64,000 nt of DNA from Agrobacterium vaccinii. GTDB lineage: Bacteria; Pseudomonadota; Alphaproteobacteria; Rhizobiales; Rhizobiaceae. The DNA lies in contig NZ_CP054151.1 of assembly GCF_021310995.1 (NCBI RefSeq), positions 310,001 through 374,000 of the forward strand, written 5' to 3'. A program made the position numbers and the translations under genes. Below are positions 50,498 to 60,331 of the stretch, piece by piece. The notes under the pieces were generated by a model. It ran no database searches, was not told where the DNA came from, and worked only from the letters and a program-made list of their open reading frames with translations. Each line of letters begins with the position of its first letter. Position 1 is the stretch's first letter.

Positions 50498-52696
50498 TCA
50501 GGCAACGTCGGGCAACGCACCAATCAGCTTATCCAGTGTCATCGGGTAGTGGCGAAGACGAACGCCGGTTGCGTTGTATATCGCATTGGCGATGGCCGCC
50601 GACACGCCGCAAAGACCAAGCTCACCAACCCCCTTAGCCTTCATGGGCGAAGACATCGGATCGGTCTCATCGAGGAAGATCACCTCTTGTCGCGGAATGT
50701 CGGCGTGCACCGGTACTTCGTAGCCCGCCAGATCGTGGTTGACGAAGAAACCCCGGCGCGTGTCCACGGCCAGTTCCTCCGTCAACGCCCCACCGGCGCC
50801 CATCGTCATGGCGCCGATGACCTGACTACGCGCCGTTACGGGATTGAGGATGCGCCCAGCGGCACAGACTGCCAGCATGCGGCGAATGCGTGTCTCACCG
50901 GTTGCGACATCGACGCCGACTTCCACAAAATGCGCGCCGAATGTTGATTGCTGATGGGTTTTCGTGAGGTCACCCCACTCCATCTTGTCCTCACCGACCA
51001 GACCTTCCGCACCCGCCGCCTCAGCAAGAGGAACGGAGCGATTGCCGGATTTCACCACGCCGTCTTCGAACACAGCATCGTCAGAGTTGAAGCCGAGTTT
51101 CTGAGCGATGGCTTCGCGAAGTTTGACGCAGGCGGCATAAACGCCTGATGTCGAGGAGTTGGCACCGAACTGCCCGCCAGAGCCTGCCGAGATAGGAAAG
51201 CGGGAGTCGCCGAGTTGTACGGCAACCCGGTCCACGGTCACACCCATCATTTCCGCAGCGGTCTGCGCAATGATGGTGTAGCTGCCGGTGCCGATGTCCG
51301 TCATATCGGTTTCAACCGTGATGATACCATCTTGGCCGAGTTTGACGCGCGCGGCAGATGGCAGAACGAGATTGTCACGGAAAGCCGCCGCCACGCCCAC
51401 GCCGATCATCCAGTTTCCCTGTCGCTTGGCCGCGATCTTCGGACGATCTGCCCAGCCAAAACGTTCTGCACCGAGTTTCAGACAGCCTATCAAATCTCGA
51501 TGGGAGAACGGACGTTCGGGGTTTTCAGGATCGACCTGCGTATCGTTGGAAATACGAAACTCGATCGGGTCCATGCCGAGCTTTTCAGCCATTTCATCAA
51601 CAGCGATTTCGAGTGCCATGAGACCGGGCGCCTCGCCGGGCGCACGCATGGCGTTGCCTTCCGGCAGGTCGAGCGTCGCGAGCCGCATTGCCGTCATACG
51701 GTTGGCGCCAGCATAAAGCAGCCGCGTCTGGTTGACTGCCGTTTCCGGCGCGCCATCCGGCAGGTTGCCCGACCAGCTTTCGTGGCCGATGGCGGTGATC
51801 TTGCCATCGCGTCCCGCACCGATGCGAATGCGCTGGATGGTTGCTGGCCGGTGGGTAGTGTTGTTGTTGATCAGCGGACGCGGCAGCGCCACCTTGACCG
51901 GACGCCCTGCCTCCTTGGCCGCAAAGGCTGCGAGGACAGCATCGGCACGCAAGAACAATTTGCCGCCGAACCCGCCACCGATAAACGGCGACATCAAATG
52001 GATCTTGTCCTTTTCGATGCCAAGCGTCGTTGCAAGATCGGAACGCCACCAGTCGATCATCTGACTGGATGTCCATACCGTCAGCTCATCGCCATTCCAA
52101 GCTGCGATGGACGCATGTGGCTCCATCATCGCATGGGATTGGTCGGGGGTGGTATAGGTTTCATCCAGCGTGATCTCGGCAGCGCTGAAAGCGGCGTCAA
52201 AATCGCCGAATGCCGTATCGGGTTTTTGGGATTCATCCGGCTTCTCGGCATTGCCTTTTTCGGCAGCCAGATCGAACACACCCTTTTCTTCAGCGTAGTC
52301 TACTTTGACCAGTGAAGCCGCAGCGCGCGCCTGTTCAAATGTCTCCGCTACAACGACAGCAACCGCCTGATGATAATGTTCGATGACATCACCGCCAAAC
52401 AGATGAGCAGTGTTGTATTCGCCCTTCTCTCGCTTACCGACATCGAGCGCCGTAACGACGGTCAAAACACCCGGCGCTTTTTTCGCGGCGGAAGCATCAA
52501 TGGACTTGATGCGTCCCTTGGAGATAGCTGAACCCACGGGGTATCCATAGGCATAGGCAATATCCGCGTCATGCCACTCATAGGCATATTTGGCGCCGCC
52601 TGTGGTCTTCAATTCGCCGTCGATGCGGCGGATAGGCTGACCGACCACTTTGAGACGGTCAATGGGGTTGGTCGTTGCTGGCTTATCGAACTTCAT
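50498..52696 (-). CDS. paoC: Periplasmic aldehyde oxidoreductase, molybdenum subunit PaoC
   Basis: The 732-residue protein is the xanthine-oxidase-type molybdenum subunit. It starts directly with the cofactor domain RLKVVGQPIRRIDGELKTTG and ends with KGVGELGLCGVSAAIANAI, in which Glu692 is the catalytic base, the same number as in Escherichia coli PaoC. FIGGGFGGKL, a molybdopterin-contact loop, is present. It oxidises aldehydes (in E. coli aromatic aldehydes) to acids. It lies 3 bp after paoB. The cofactor should be the MCD form, which fits the MocA-like gene nearby. Confidence 0.95.
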   Translation of the reverse strand: MKFDKPATTNPIDRLKVVGQPIRRIDGELKTTGGAKYAYEWHDADIAYAYGYPVGSAISKGRIKSIDASAAKKAPGVLTVVTALDVGKREKGEYNTAHLFGGDVIEHYHQAVAVVVAETFEQARAAASLVKVDYAEEKGVFDLAAEKGNAEKPDESQKPDTAFGDFDAAFSAAEITLDETYTTPDQSHAMMEPHASIAAWNGDELTVWTSSQMIDWWRSDLATTLGIEKDKIHLMSPFIGGGFGGKLFLRADAVLAAFAAKEAGRPVKVALPRPLINNNTTHRPATIQRIRIGAGRDGKITAIGHESWSGNLPDGAPETAVNQTRLLYAGANRMTAMRLATLDLPEGNAMRAPGEAPGLMALEIAVDEMAEKLGMDPIEFRISNDTQVDPENPERPFSHRDLIGCLKLGAERFGWADRPKIAAKRQGNWMIGVGVAAAFRDNLVLPSAARVKLGQDGIITVETDMTDIGTGSYTIIAQTAAEMMGVTVDRVAVQLGDSRFPISAGSGGQFGANSSTSGVYAACVKLREAIAQKLGFNSDDAVFEDGVVKSGNRSVPLAEAAGAEGLVGEDKMEWGDLTKTHQQSTFGAHFVEVGVDVATGETRIRRMLAVCAAGRILNPVTARSQVIGAMTMGAGGALTEELAVDTRRGFFVNHDLAGYEVPVHADIPRQEVIFLDETDPMSSPMKAKGVGELGLCGVSAAIANAIYNATGVRLRHYPMTLDKLIGALPDVA

Positions 52697-52699
52697 GGA

Positions 52700-53650
52700 T
52701 CAACCCCTCGCTTCGGCAAGGACTGCGCCGAGCGTACGCTCAACAAGATCGACCTTGAACCGGTTCTGTTCGGTTGGACGCGCATCTGCAAACAAAGCTT
52801 GCGCGGCCTTTTGTGCACCATTGGTGAGGTCAGCATCTGCCGCTTCCACCCGCCAAGGCTTATGAGCGACGCCACCCACGGCCACCTGCCCCGAACCATC
52901 TGGCTGGATCACGGCACCGACGGATATCAGCGCGAAGGCATAGGACGCTCTGTCACGCACCTTGCGATAAATATGCTTTCCACCAACTGGCGGCGGAAGA
53001 ACGACGGATGTGATGAACTCGCCTTTCTCAAGCGTCGTTTCGATGTGCGGCGTATCGCCGGGCAGCGTGTGAAAGTCTGCGATATCGATGGATCGGCGAG
53101 AGCCGTCTGATTTCACTGTTTCGACACTCGCATCCAGCACCCGCATGGCGATGGCCATGTCGCTCGGGTGCGTTGCAATGCAGGCGTCACTGACACCGAC
53201 CACCGCATGCTGGCGGCTATAACCGCCGATGGCGGCGCAACCGCTGCCGGGTTGACGCTTGTTGCAAGGCTGGTTCGTGTCGTAAAAATAAGGACAGCGC
53301 GTCCGCTGCAAAAGATTGCCAGCGGTCGTCGCCTTGTTGCGTAACTGTCCGGACGCACCCGCCACCAAAGCTCTAGAAAGCAGCCCATAGTCTTTCCGCA
53401 CCGTAGCGTCGGCGGCAAGATCAGTGTTTCTGACGAGTGCGCCGATGCGCAAGCCGCCGTTGGACGTCGTCTCGATCTTGTCGAGGCCAAGACCGTTCAC
53501 ATCGATCAGATGGGTCGGTGTTTCGATTTCAAGTTTCATCAAATCAAGAAGGTTGGTACCACCGGCGATGAATTTGGCGTTCGGATTGGCTGCAACTGCA
53601 CTGGCTGCCGCTTCGACAGACGATGCGCGCTCATAAGTAAAGGCCTTCAT
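52700..53650 (-). CDS. paoB: Periplasmic aldehyde oxidoreductase, FAD/4Fe-4S subunit PaoB
   Basis: The 316-residue protein has the FAD-binding opening MKAFTYERA and [15 protein letters not shown] and a PaoB-type insertion with four cysteines ([20 protein letters not shown] plus GCAAI) that holds an extra 4Fe-4S cluster. This insertion separates PaoB from ordinary CoxM/XdhB subunits. The ATG at 53650 overlaps the paoA stop by 4 bp. It passes electrons from the molybdenum site to FAD and an acceptor. Confidence 0.95.
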   Translation of the reverse strand: MKAFTYERASSVEAAASAVAANPNAKFIAGGTNLLDLMKLEIETPTHLIDVNGLGLDKIETTSNGGLRIGALVRNTDLAADATVRKDYGLLSRALVAGASGQLRNKATTAGNLLQRTRCPYFYDTNQPCNKRQPGSGCAAIGGYSRQHAVVGVSDACIATHPSDMAIAMRVLDASVETVKSDGSRRSIDIADFHTLPGDTPHIETTLEKGEFITSVVLPPPVGGKHIYRKVRDRASYAFALISVGAVIQPDGSGQVAVGGVAHKPWRVEAADADLTNGAQKAAQALFADARPTEQNRFKVDLVERTLGAVLAEARG

Positions 53651-54282
53651 GCGTTGATCCCCCCGACTTCTGAAATGGCATCGAGAATGTTCGAGTAGGC
53701 TCCGCATCGACAGATGTTTCCGCTCATCCGTTCGCGCACTTCGTCTGCTGTCAACTGTGATGGTTCATTGAGATTTTCGGTCACGTGGCTCGGGATATTT
53801 GCTTTGATTTCCTCGAGCACCGCGACCGACGAACAGATTTGTCCGGGTGTGCAATAACCGCACTGAAATCCGTCATGCTTGACGAAAGCAGCCTGCATGG
53901 GATGCAGGTTACCGGGTTGGCCCAACCCTTCGATGGTGGTGACCTCATCGCCTTCGTGCATGACGGCAAGCGTCAGACAGGAATTGATCCGCTTCCCATC
54001 CACCAGCACCGTGCACGCGCCGCACTGTCCGTGGTCGCATCCTTTTTTGGTGCCTGTCAGGTGAAGGTGCTCGCGCAGCGCATCGAGCAGCGTCGTCCTG
54101 TTATCGAGGTCGAGAGTTTTATGCTCACCGTTTACGGTGAGGGCGACTTTAGACGTATAATCCATATGGCTCCCCGAAAATTGCGCCACCGCGCTCCCGG
54201 CGACGCCGGTGGCCGCGACGGTCGCAGCCGATGAGATAAGTAAGTTTCTTCTGGAAAGTTCCAGCCGTACGCCATCGTACAT
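53647..54282 (-). CDS. paoA: Periplasmic aldehyde oxidoreductase, 2Fe-2S subunit PaoA with Tat signal
   Basis: The 211-residue protein has a Tat signal ([18 protein letters not shown]; twin Arg then a hydrophobic stretch to SAVAQ) and two 2Fe-2S clusters: [15 protein letters not shown] and, further on, CGYCTPGQ with [10 protein letters not shown]. It brings the folded PaoABC complex to the periplasm. ATG 54282 is used because AAAGGAA is at correct spacing and the Tat signal follows; the frame extends to 54345. It is the first gene of the operon and is divergent from the 54386 gene. Confidence 0.93.
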   Translation of the reverse strand: MYDGVRLELSRRNLLISSAATVAATGVAGSAVAQFSGSHMDYTSKVALTVNGEHKTLDLDNRTTLLDALREHLHLTGTKKGCDHGQCGACTVLVDGKRINSCLTLAVMHEGDEVTTIEGLGQPGNLHPMQAAFVKHDGFQCGYCTPGQICSSVAVLEEIKANIPSHVTENLNEPSQLTADEVRERMSGNICRCGAYSNILDAISEVGGINA

Positions 54283-54385
54283 GCGCAGTTCCTTTTTGAA
54301 CGCTTTCGGTAATGCCCTAACGACAGATGACCCGAAACGTGCCATCGACTGACGAAAACTTGAAGAAACAGAGGTATCGCTGAGC

Positions 54386-55030
54386 GTGCGAGTACCCGGT
54401 TACCTTGTGCTTACGGAGAAGGTGGGTAAATTCAGGGTTTGTACGGATGGCCCTTGGGATCACATTCTCGTTGTCGCGGTAATTTCCCTGATTTTTCTAG
54501 GCGGCAGCATGGCGCAAGGCGCTGCGATGGACCATGCGCAAGCCGATGCCATACTTCAACACGTTCAGTCGACACCCAGTGCCAGCACTACACCAGCCTT
54601 TACCGCTGCCCAGTGTCACGGCATTGCCGATCTCTCGACGAAGAGCAGACCTGTTTTCACCCAAAGGGACAATGGAGAATGGGAATGCAGCTACATGATC
54701 GAATACAAAGAAACGGGTCATACCCCGTCGCTCTTCCTGCAAATACGGGGAACGGAATCAGGCATATGGAGCAACTTCAGACTAAAGCTGAATTTCGGCT
54801 CGTTGCTATCGCGTCAGGTTCTTGGGGCACGCGCAGCCAACCTCGTCTACCTGCTGGTGGGAACGAACACACCCGTCAAGGATTTAGACGCAGTGCTGGC
54901 ATCAGGCCGTGACCTGGAGATGAGTTTCGATGGCGTAACGCTGAAATACAAACAGGAACGCCTCGATACAAACCGGTTCAATCTCTTCGGTAGTCGCACT
55001 CCGGTGGTGGAACGAAAACTGCCGGAGTGA
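54386..55030 (+). CDS. Hypothetical exported or membrane-anchored protein
   Basis: The 214-residue product starts at GTG 54386 and has one hydrophobic stretch (about 27-46; ILVVAVISLIFLGGSMAQGA) that looks like a signal anchor or late signal peptide. The rest (about 50-214) has a conserved-looking domain with CHGIADLSTKSRPVFTQ, ECSYMIEYKE and LRGAANLVYLLVG-like order, and two cysteines that could pair. I do not recognise the family. It is divergent from paoABC and 53 bp upstream of the split XdhC genes, so it may belong to that operon. Confidence 0.65.
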   Translation: MRVPGYLVLTEKVGKFRVCTDGPWDHILVVAVISLIFLGGSMAQGAAMDHAQADAILQHVQSTPSASTTPAFTAAQCHGIADLSTKSRPVFTQRDNGEWECSYMIEYKETGHTPSLFLQIRGTESGIWSNFRLKLNFGSLLSRQVLGARAANLVYLLVGTNTPVKDLDAVLASGRDLEMSFDGVTLKYKQERLDTNRFNLFGSRTPVVERKLPE

Positions 55031-55083
55031 GTGGGCCGAAGCACGCAGAACAAACGCCTCAAGCGGCGATCACAGGACCACGA

Positions 55084-55425
55084 ATGAACGCCGTTGATAA
55101 AAAATCCCATGCGACCACAGATCCGCTGACGCAGGCTCAAGATTGGAAGAATGACGGACGCGCCGTGGCACTGGCAACGGTTATTGAAACCTGGGGCTCT
55201 GCCCCGCGGCCTGTTGGCAGCCACCTTGTCATCGATTCCGACGGCAATTTCGAAGGCTCCGTTTCCGGCGGCTGCGTCGAAGGCGCGGTCATTTCCGCAG
55301 CGCTCGACGTGATCAAGGACGGCAAAGCCCAGATGCTCGAATTCGGCGTTGCGGACGAAACCGCATGGTCGGTCGGCCTGTCCTGCGGCGGGCGCATTCG
55401 CGTCTATGTCGAAAGGCTGCATTGA
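55084..55425 (+). CDS. XdhC N-terminal domain protein (split XdhC/PaoD type)
   Basis: The 113-residue protein is only the N-terminal XdhC_CoxI domain: ATVIETWGSAPRPVGSHLVI, DGNFEGSVSGGCVEGAVI and GLSCGGRIRVYVERL with the conserved Cys pair region. In most bacteria this domain is fused to the Rossmann domain found in the next gene. Stop and next start overlap by one base (TGATG), so the two halves are co-translated and probably form one chaperone. It would sulfurate and insert the molybdenum cofactor into PaoC. Confidence 0.85.
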   Translation: MNAVDKKSHATTDPLTQAQDWKNDGRAVALATVIETWGSAPRPVGSHLVIDSDGNFEGSVSGGCVEGAVISAALDVIKDGKAQMLEFGVADETAWSVGLSCGGRIRVYVERLH

Positions 55426-56126
55426 TGGATTTTGAGACGCTTGAAGAACTGAACACGCATCGTCGTAACCGGGTCGTGGTGGCCGTAATCACAGATTTAA
55501 CGGGTGGGGAAAGCCAAATCATAACATCTGAGACGGTTCCATCGGGCCAACTGGGAGAAGCCATTGCCGCCGCGTTTCAGTCCGGTAAATCGGCAAGCGT
55601 GACGTCGGAAAATCGCCCGTACTTCATCAATGTCTATCTTCCAGCACCACGTATCGTCATTATCGGTGCCGTCCACATCGCTCAAGCACTGGTGCAGATG
55701 GCAAAGCTTTCAGGGTTTGACATCCTCGTGATCGACCCGCGAACGGCCTTCGCGACAGCAGACCGGTTCGGTTCGGCGGAACTCATTGCCGACTGGCCAG
55801 AAGACATTTTGCCGACGAGACCGCTGGATCGTCATACAGCCGTGGTCGCACTGAGCCACGATCCCAAGATCGATGATTTTGCACTGGCTGAAGCCTTGCG
55901 AACAGGCTGTTTTTACGTCGGCGCGCTCGGCAGTCGAAAGACCCAGAAGTCGAGACTGGAGCGGTTGCAAAGCCAAGGGTTTGTGGACGCCGATCTTGCT
56001 CGCATCCACGGGCCGGTAGGGCTGAATATTGGCGCAGCCAGCCCGGCGGAAATCGCGGTGTCCATTCTGGCCGAAATCATCGCCACGATGCGCGGTGTTG
56101 ACGCGCTGTCAAAGCCTACGGTCTGA
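55425..56126 (+). CDS. XdhC C-terminal Rossmann domain protein (split XdhC/PaoD type)
   Basis: The 233-residue protein holds the XdhC Rossmann domain: RIVIIGAVHIAQALVQMAKL, DPRTAFATADRF, VVALSHDPKIDDFAL, FYVGALGSRKTQKSRLERL and LNIGAASPAEIAVSILAEI. About 80 residues before it form a small second region. With the preceding gene it makes a complete two-gene XdhC. The end overlaps the convergent cytidylyltransferase gene by 18 bp. Its task is cofactor maturation of the divergent PaoABC enzyme, by analogy with PaoD. Confidence 0.88.
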   Translation: MDFETLEELNTHRRNRVVVAVITDLTGGESQIITSETVPSGQLGEAIAAAFQSGKSASVTSENRPYFINVYLPAPRIVIIGAVHIAQALVQMAKLSGFDILVIDPRTAFATADRFGSAELIADWPEDILPTRPLDRHTAVVALSHDPKIDDFALAEALRTGCFYVGALGSRKTQKSRLERLQSQGFVDADLARIHGPVGLNIGAASPAEIAVSILAEIIATMRGVDALSKPTV

Positions 56127-56729
56127 GCGGGTCAAAATCCCGCCCGCTGCGGCTATTTCTTCGGGCGTATCGACATCTGCGAGCGACCCAACACCGATCT
56201 CGACGTCGATGATGGGTAGACCGGATGCCTTGATCAAATGACGCGCGCCCACGTCTCCCTCTAGCCCGGCCACATCACCTGCCATCGAACGCGGCAAGAT
56301 CACCGGGTTGCCCGGATGTCCACCAGCCGAAGCGCGGATGATCGCTACGCCGCCTGTGTTCTCGAAAGCATTAATCATCCGGTCGAGATCACCACCGGTG
56401 ATACCCGGCATATCCGCGAGCATAACCATGATGCCCTCAAACCCTCGATCAACCGCAGTCGAAAATCCAAGGGCAAGCGAGCGTGACATGCCTGACGCAT
56501 AGTCGGAATTGATCACAGTCCCGACATCAAGATCGGAAATAACCTTTTCCATCTCCAAATGGCGATAACCTAAAACAGCAATCACCTTGGATGCCCGGCT
56601 GGCCACGGCTTGCATCACCACCTTGCGTAGAAGCGGCACGCCATCGAAAAGCGCGAGAAGCTTATGGGTACCGTTCTTGCTTGTTCTGCTGGACATCCCG
56701 GCGGCCAGCAGCACGATTGCAACAGTCAT
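56109..56729 (-). CDS. mocA: MocA-like molybdopterin cytidylyltransferase
   Basis: The 206-residue protein has the nucleotidyltransferase opening VAIVLLAAGMSSRTSKNGTH with K42-region KLL, then MVMLADMPGI with the metal-binding Asp, and ASAGGHPGNPVILPR. LAAGxSxR rather than LAGGxSxRMG fits MocA, which adds CMP to the cofactor (MCD), over MobA, which adds GMP. PaoABC-type enzymes need MCD, so the context agrees. ATG 56729 follows GGAGGAG; the longer frame is not needed. Confidence 0.85.
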   Translation of the reverse strand: MTVAIVLLAAGMSSRTSKNGTHKLLALFDGVPLLRKVVMQAVASRASKVIAVLGYRHLEMEKVISDLDVGTVINSDYASGMSRSLALGFSTAVDRGFEGIMVMLADMPGITGGDLDRMINAFENTGGVAIIRASAGGHPGNPVILPRSMAGDVAGLEGDVGARHLIKASGLPIIDVEIGVGSLADVDTPEEIAAAGGILTRSDRRL

Positions 56730-56957
56730 CAGCCTCTCCTCCACATTTCCCTCACATAGCACGAGCCTTGCGCCCGCATCAAACAACAGTCACAGCCGCG
56801 CGATACCGTCTTTTCAGAAACCTGCACTGCGAACGGTTGTGCTGCGGTCCCGGGCTTCCTATTGTTCGGAATGGCCGTAAATTCGCATGCGTCCAATTCG
56901 GGAGGTAAATCGTTACCGTTTACTAAGATGGTAATGCTGCTGGCAGAGGAGAGATGG

Positions 56958-59099
56958 ATGTCCGGTGAAAAGACGGTAAGAGATTGGCAGGAGCTTGCCG
57001 AAAAGGAGCTGAAAACGTCGCCTGAGAGCCTTGTCTGGCACACGCCTGAGGGCATCGATGTCAAGCCGCTCTACACCGCCGAAGACGTCAAAGACATTAC
57101 CCATCTCGACAGTTTGCCGGGTTTTGCGCCTTTCGTGCGCGGGCCACGTGCCACCATGTATGCCGGGCGCCCTTGGACCATTCGTCAGTATGCGGGTTTT
57201 TCCACGGCGGAAGAATCCAACGCTTTCTACAAGCGTAATCTGGCTGCGGGTCAGAAAGGTCTCTCCGTCGCCTTCGATCTTGCCACCCATCGCGGTTACG
57301 ACAGTGACCACGAACGCGTCTTAGGCGATGTCGGCAAAGCGGGTGTCGCCATCGACAGCGTCGAAGACATGAAGATTCTGTTCGATGGTATTCCGCTGAA
57401 GGACATGTCGGTTTCCATGACCATGAATGGCGCGGTCATTCCCATTCTTGCCAACTTCATCGTCGCCGGTGAGGAACAGGGTTGTTCGGTTAAAGAGCTT
57501 TCCGGCACCATCCAGAACGATATTCTCAAAGAATTCATGGTGCGCAACACCTACATCTACCCACCCGAACCGTCGATGCGCATCATTGCAGATATCATCG
57601 AGTACACGGCAAAAGAGATGCCTCGCTTCAACTCCATCTCCATTTCCGGCTATCACATGCAGGAAGCTGGCGCGACACTGGTGCAGGAGCTGGCCTTCAC
57701 GCTCGCAGATGGCCGGGAGTATGTCAGGGCCGCCCTGAAAAAGGGCTTGAACGTCGACGACTTCGCCGGGCGTCTTTCCTTCTTCTTCGCTATCGGCATG
57801 AACTTCTTCATGGAAGCCGCCAAGCTGCGGGCCGCGCGTTTGCTGTGGTCGCGCATCATGGACGAGTTCGAGCCACAAAAACCATCCTCGCGCATGCTGC
57901 GAACGCACTGTCAGACATCGGGCGTGTCCTTGCAGGAGCAGGACCCCTACAACAACGTCATTCGTACAGCCTATGAGGCATTGTCGGCAGCACTGGGCGG
58001 CACGCAATCGCTCCACACCAACGCGCTCGATGAAGCGATGGCCTTGCCGACCGACTTCTCGGCGCGGATCGCCCGCAATACCCAGTTGATACTTCAGCAT
58101 GAAACAGGCGTCACGAAAGTCGTGGACCCCTTGGCGGGATCCTATTACGTCGAGAGCCTGACCCATGAACTTGCAGAAAAAGCCTGGGCGCTGATCGAGG
58201 AAGTCGAAGCTCTGGGCGGCATGACCAAGGCTGTCGATGATGGGCTACCAAAACGGCTGATCGAGGAGGCTGCGACGAAGCGACAGGCAGCGGTGGATCG
58301 CGGTGCCGAGATCATCGTCGGTGTCAACAAGTTCCGGCTGGAAAATGAAGACCCCATTGATATTCTCGACATCGATAACAGCGCGGTGCGGTCATCGCAG
58401 ATCCGGCGGCTGGAAACCGTGCGGCGCCAGCGAGACCCGAAAACCGTGGAGGCAACCCTCACAGCTTTGACCGAGGTTGCGCGGAGCGGCAACGGCAACA
58501 TGCTTGAAGCGGCAGTCAATGCGGCGCGCGCGCGCGCGACAGTCGGCGAAATTTCTGATGCCATGCGCAGCGTGTTCGGCGATCACGCCGCCGTGCCGGA
58601 GGTCGTGCACGATGTCTATGGCGCCGCCTATGAAGATGACCCGGAATACGCAACGCTGTGCACTCGGCTGGGTGAACTGGCGGCAGTCGTGGGCGGCAAG
58701 CCCAAAATGCTGATCGCAAAACTCGGGCAGGATGGCCATGACCGAGGTGCGAAAATCATCGCGTCGGCCTTTGGCGACATCGGTTTCGACGTCATTGCGG
58801 GCCCACTGTTCCAGACGCCAGCAGAGGCTGCGGAACTGGCGGTCAGCAACAAGGTCCATGTCGTCGGCATGTCCTCGCTTGCCGCTGGCCATAAAACGCT
58901 CGCACCGCAACTGGTCGAAGCGTTGAAAGCGAATGGCGCAGAAAATGTAATCGTCATCGTCGGCGGCGTCGTGCCGCGACAGGACTATCGGTATCTTCTG
59001 GATCATGGCGTTGCCGCCGTCTTCGGTCCCGGCACCAACGTGCTGGAAGCGGCGCGCGCCGTGATCGACCTCATGCAAGGCCGACTTCGAAACGCATGA
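56958..59099 (+). CDS. scpA: Methylmalonyl-CoA mutase (single-subunit, ScpA/BhbA type)
   Basis: The 713-residue enzyme has the catalytic barrel ([18 protein letters not shown] with the substrate Tyr/Arg region; [29 protein letters not shown]) and a C-terminal B12-binding domain (about 580-713) with [11 protein letters not shown], the base-off His motif. It converts methylmalonyl-CoA to succinyl-CoA, linking propionate, branched-chain and odd-chain degradation to the TCA cycle. There is no small subunit gene nearby, as expected for homodimeric rhizobial mutases. ATG 56958 follows AGAGGAGAG. Confidence 0.95.
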   Translation: MSGEKTVRDWQELAEKELKTSPESLVWHTPEGIDVKPLYTAEDVKDITHLDSLPGFAPFVRGPRATMYAGRPWTIRQYAGFSTAEESNAFYKRNLAAGQKGLSVAFDLATHRGYDSDHERVLGDVGKAGVAIDSVEDMKILFDGIPLKDMSVSMTMNGAVIPILANFIVAGEEQGCSVKELSGTIQNDILKEFMVRNTYIYPPEPSMRIIADIIEYTAKEMPRFNSISISGYHMQEAGATLVQELAFTLADGREYVRAALKKGLNVDDFAGRLSFFFAIGMNFFMEAAKLRAARLLWSRIMDEFEPQKPSSRMLRTHCQTSGVSLQEQDPYNNVIRTAYEALSAALGGTQSLHTNALDEAMALPTDFSARIARNTQLILQHETGVTKVVDPLAGSYYVESLTHELAEKAWALIEEVEALGGMTKAVDDGLPKRLIEEAATKRQAAVDRGAEIIVGVNKFRLENEDPIDILDIDNSAVRSSQIRRLETVRRQRDPKTVEATLTALTEVARSGNGNMLEAAVNAARARATVGEISDAMRSVFGDHAAVPEVVHDVYGAAYEDDPEYATLCTRLGELAAVVGGKPKMLIAKLGQDGHDRGAKIIASAFGDIGFDVIAGPLFQTPAEAAELAVSNKVHVVGMSSLAAGHKTLAPQLVEALKANGAENVIVIVGGVVPRQDYRYLLDHGVAAVFGPGTNVLEAARAVIDLMQGRLRNA

Positions 59100-59129
59100 G
59101 CCGCGTTCGGTAACCCGTCGCAACATTTC

Positions 59130-59162
59130 AGAAATCCCTGCTTCCGACGCAGAGATTTCTTG
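59130..59162. terminator. Terminator after methylmalonyl-CoA mutase
   Basis: A 12-bp stem with one mismatch (AGAAATCcCTGC at 59130-59141 with GCAGaGATTTCT at 59149-59160) lies 31 bp after the stop and runs into TTG. Confidence 0.7.
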
Positions 59163-59188
59163 CTATAAGACGTTCCAGTTTATGTAAT
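59160..59188 (+). promoter_or_regulatory. Promoter of the COG0523 GTPase gene
   Basis: TTGCTA (59160-59165), 17 bases, then TGTAAT (59183-59188) is a plausible sigma-70 promoter giving a leader of under 20 bases. The -10 element is covered by the palindrome at 59184-59201. Confidence 0.5.
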
Positions 59189-59201
59189 GTTCTAACACTA
59201 C
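59184..59201. promoter_or_regulatory. Zur-like operator
   Basis: GTAATGTTCTAACACTAC is an 18-bp palindrome with 7 of 9 symmetric positions and a TGTT-N2-AACA core, like the Zur boxes of alphaproteobacteria. It overlaps the predicted -10 and ends 10 bp before the ATG of a zinc-type GTPase gene. Confidence 0.65.
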
Positions 59202-59211
59202 AGGTCGCCCC

Positions 59212-60330
59212 ATGGCACTCGAGCGCATACCGGTCTCCATCATCACGGGTTTTCTCGGCGCGGGAAAATCGACGCTGCTGAATCAGCTTCTGAAAGACCC
59301 TGCCATGCAGGACGCCGCCATCATCATCAATGAGTTCGGTGATGTCAGCATCGATCACCTGCTGGTGGAGCGGTCTGGCGATGGAATTATCGAGCTTGCT
59401 GAAGGCTGCCTGTGCTGCACCGTGCGGGGTGAGCTTGTGGATACGCTGGCCGAACTCATGGACGGCATCCAGACCGGTAAACTGAAGAAGGTCAACCGCG
59501 TCGTCATCGAAACGACCGGCCTCGCCGATCCCGCGCCCGTCATGCAGTCCATCATCGGCAACCCTGTTATTGCGCAAAATTTCTCGCTGAACGGCGTGGT
59601 GACGGTCATCGATGCCGTCAATGGTCTTGCTACGCTCGACAATCATCCCGAAGCCGAAAAACAGGTTGCCGTCGCGGACAGGCTGGTTCTGACCAAGCAG
59701 GCCCTTGCCGAGGCGTCACAGGTTTCAGAACTGACCGCGAGGCTGAACACGCTCAACCCGCGAGCGACCGTTGAGAATGGCGACAATGAGAACTGGTCTG
59801 CGGTCTCTCTTCTGGAAAACGTCCTTTACGATGCCGCCGACAAAATTGGTGATGTCAGCCGATGGCTTGGCGAAGAAGCCGCACATGATCATGGCCACCA
59901 TGACCATGATCATCACCACGGGCACCACCATCATCATGACGTGAACCGTCACAATGCCTCCATCCGCTCGTTTTCAATCGTGCATGATGCACCCATCCAA
60001 CCGATGGCGCTGGAAATGTTCGTTGATCTCTTGCGGTCCGCGCATGGCGAAAAGCTGCTGCGAATGAAGGCGATCGTCCAGCTTTCAGACCGGCCCGACC
60101 GGCCACTGGTGTTGCATGGGGTGCAATCCATCTTTCACCCGCCACAGCGTCTCGCCGCATGGCCAGACCCCACCGACCAGCGCACGCGCATGGTGCTCAT
60201 CACCAAGGATTTGCCGGAGGCTTTCGTCAAAGACCTCTTTGGTGCTTTCACGGGTGCGGTGCATATCGACAGGCCGGACCAGCAAGCGGTCATGGATAAT
60301 CCGCTCGCAGTGCCTGGACTGCGCTTCTAA
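59212..60330 (+). CDS. COG0523 metal-chaperone GTPase (CobW/ZNG/YjiA family) with His-rich loop
   Basis: The 372-residue protein has P-loop GFLGAGKST (13-21), the metal-binding CLCC motif (66-69), a His-rich loop (about 225-243, with 13 His) and the C-terminal CobW_C domain (about 250-370; FVDLLRSAHGEKLLRMKAIV). It should be a GTP-dependent zinc chaperone or low-zinc stress protein. The guanine-specificity motif, normally [NST]KxD, reads TKQA at 161-164, so the Asp is missing. The upstream Zur-like operator fits zinc control. It is monocistronic. Confidence 0.9.
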   Translation: MALERIPVSIITGFLGAGKSTLLNQLLKDPAMQDAAIIINEFGDVSIDHLLVERSGDGIIELAEGCLCCTVRGELVDTLAELMDGIQTGKLKKVNRVVIETTGLADPAPVMQSIIGNPVIAQNFSLNGVVTVIDAVNGLATLDNHPEAEKQVAVADRLVLTKQALAEASQVSELTARLNTLNPRATVENGDNENWSAVSLLENVLYDAADKIGDVSRWLGEEAAHDHGHHDHDHHHGHHHHHDVNRHNASIRSFSIVHDAPIQPMALEMFVDLLRSAHGEKLLRMKAIVQLSDRPDRPLVLHGVQSIFHPPQRLAAWPDPTDQRTRMVLITKDLPEAFVKDLFGAFTGAVHIDRPDQQAVMDNPLAVPGLRF

Positions 60331-60331
60331 C

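Noticed and set aside
51215..52315. 366-codon plus-strand open frame inside paoC
   Set aside because: Antisense to a full-length PaoC with all catalytic motifs.
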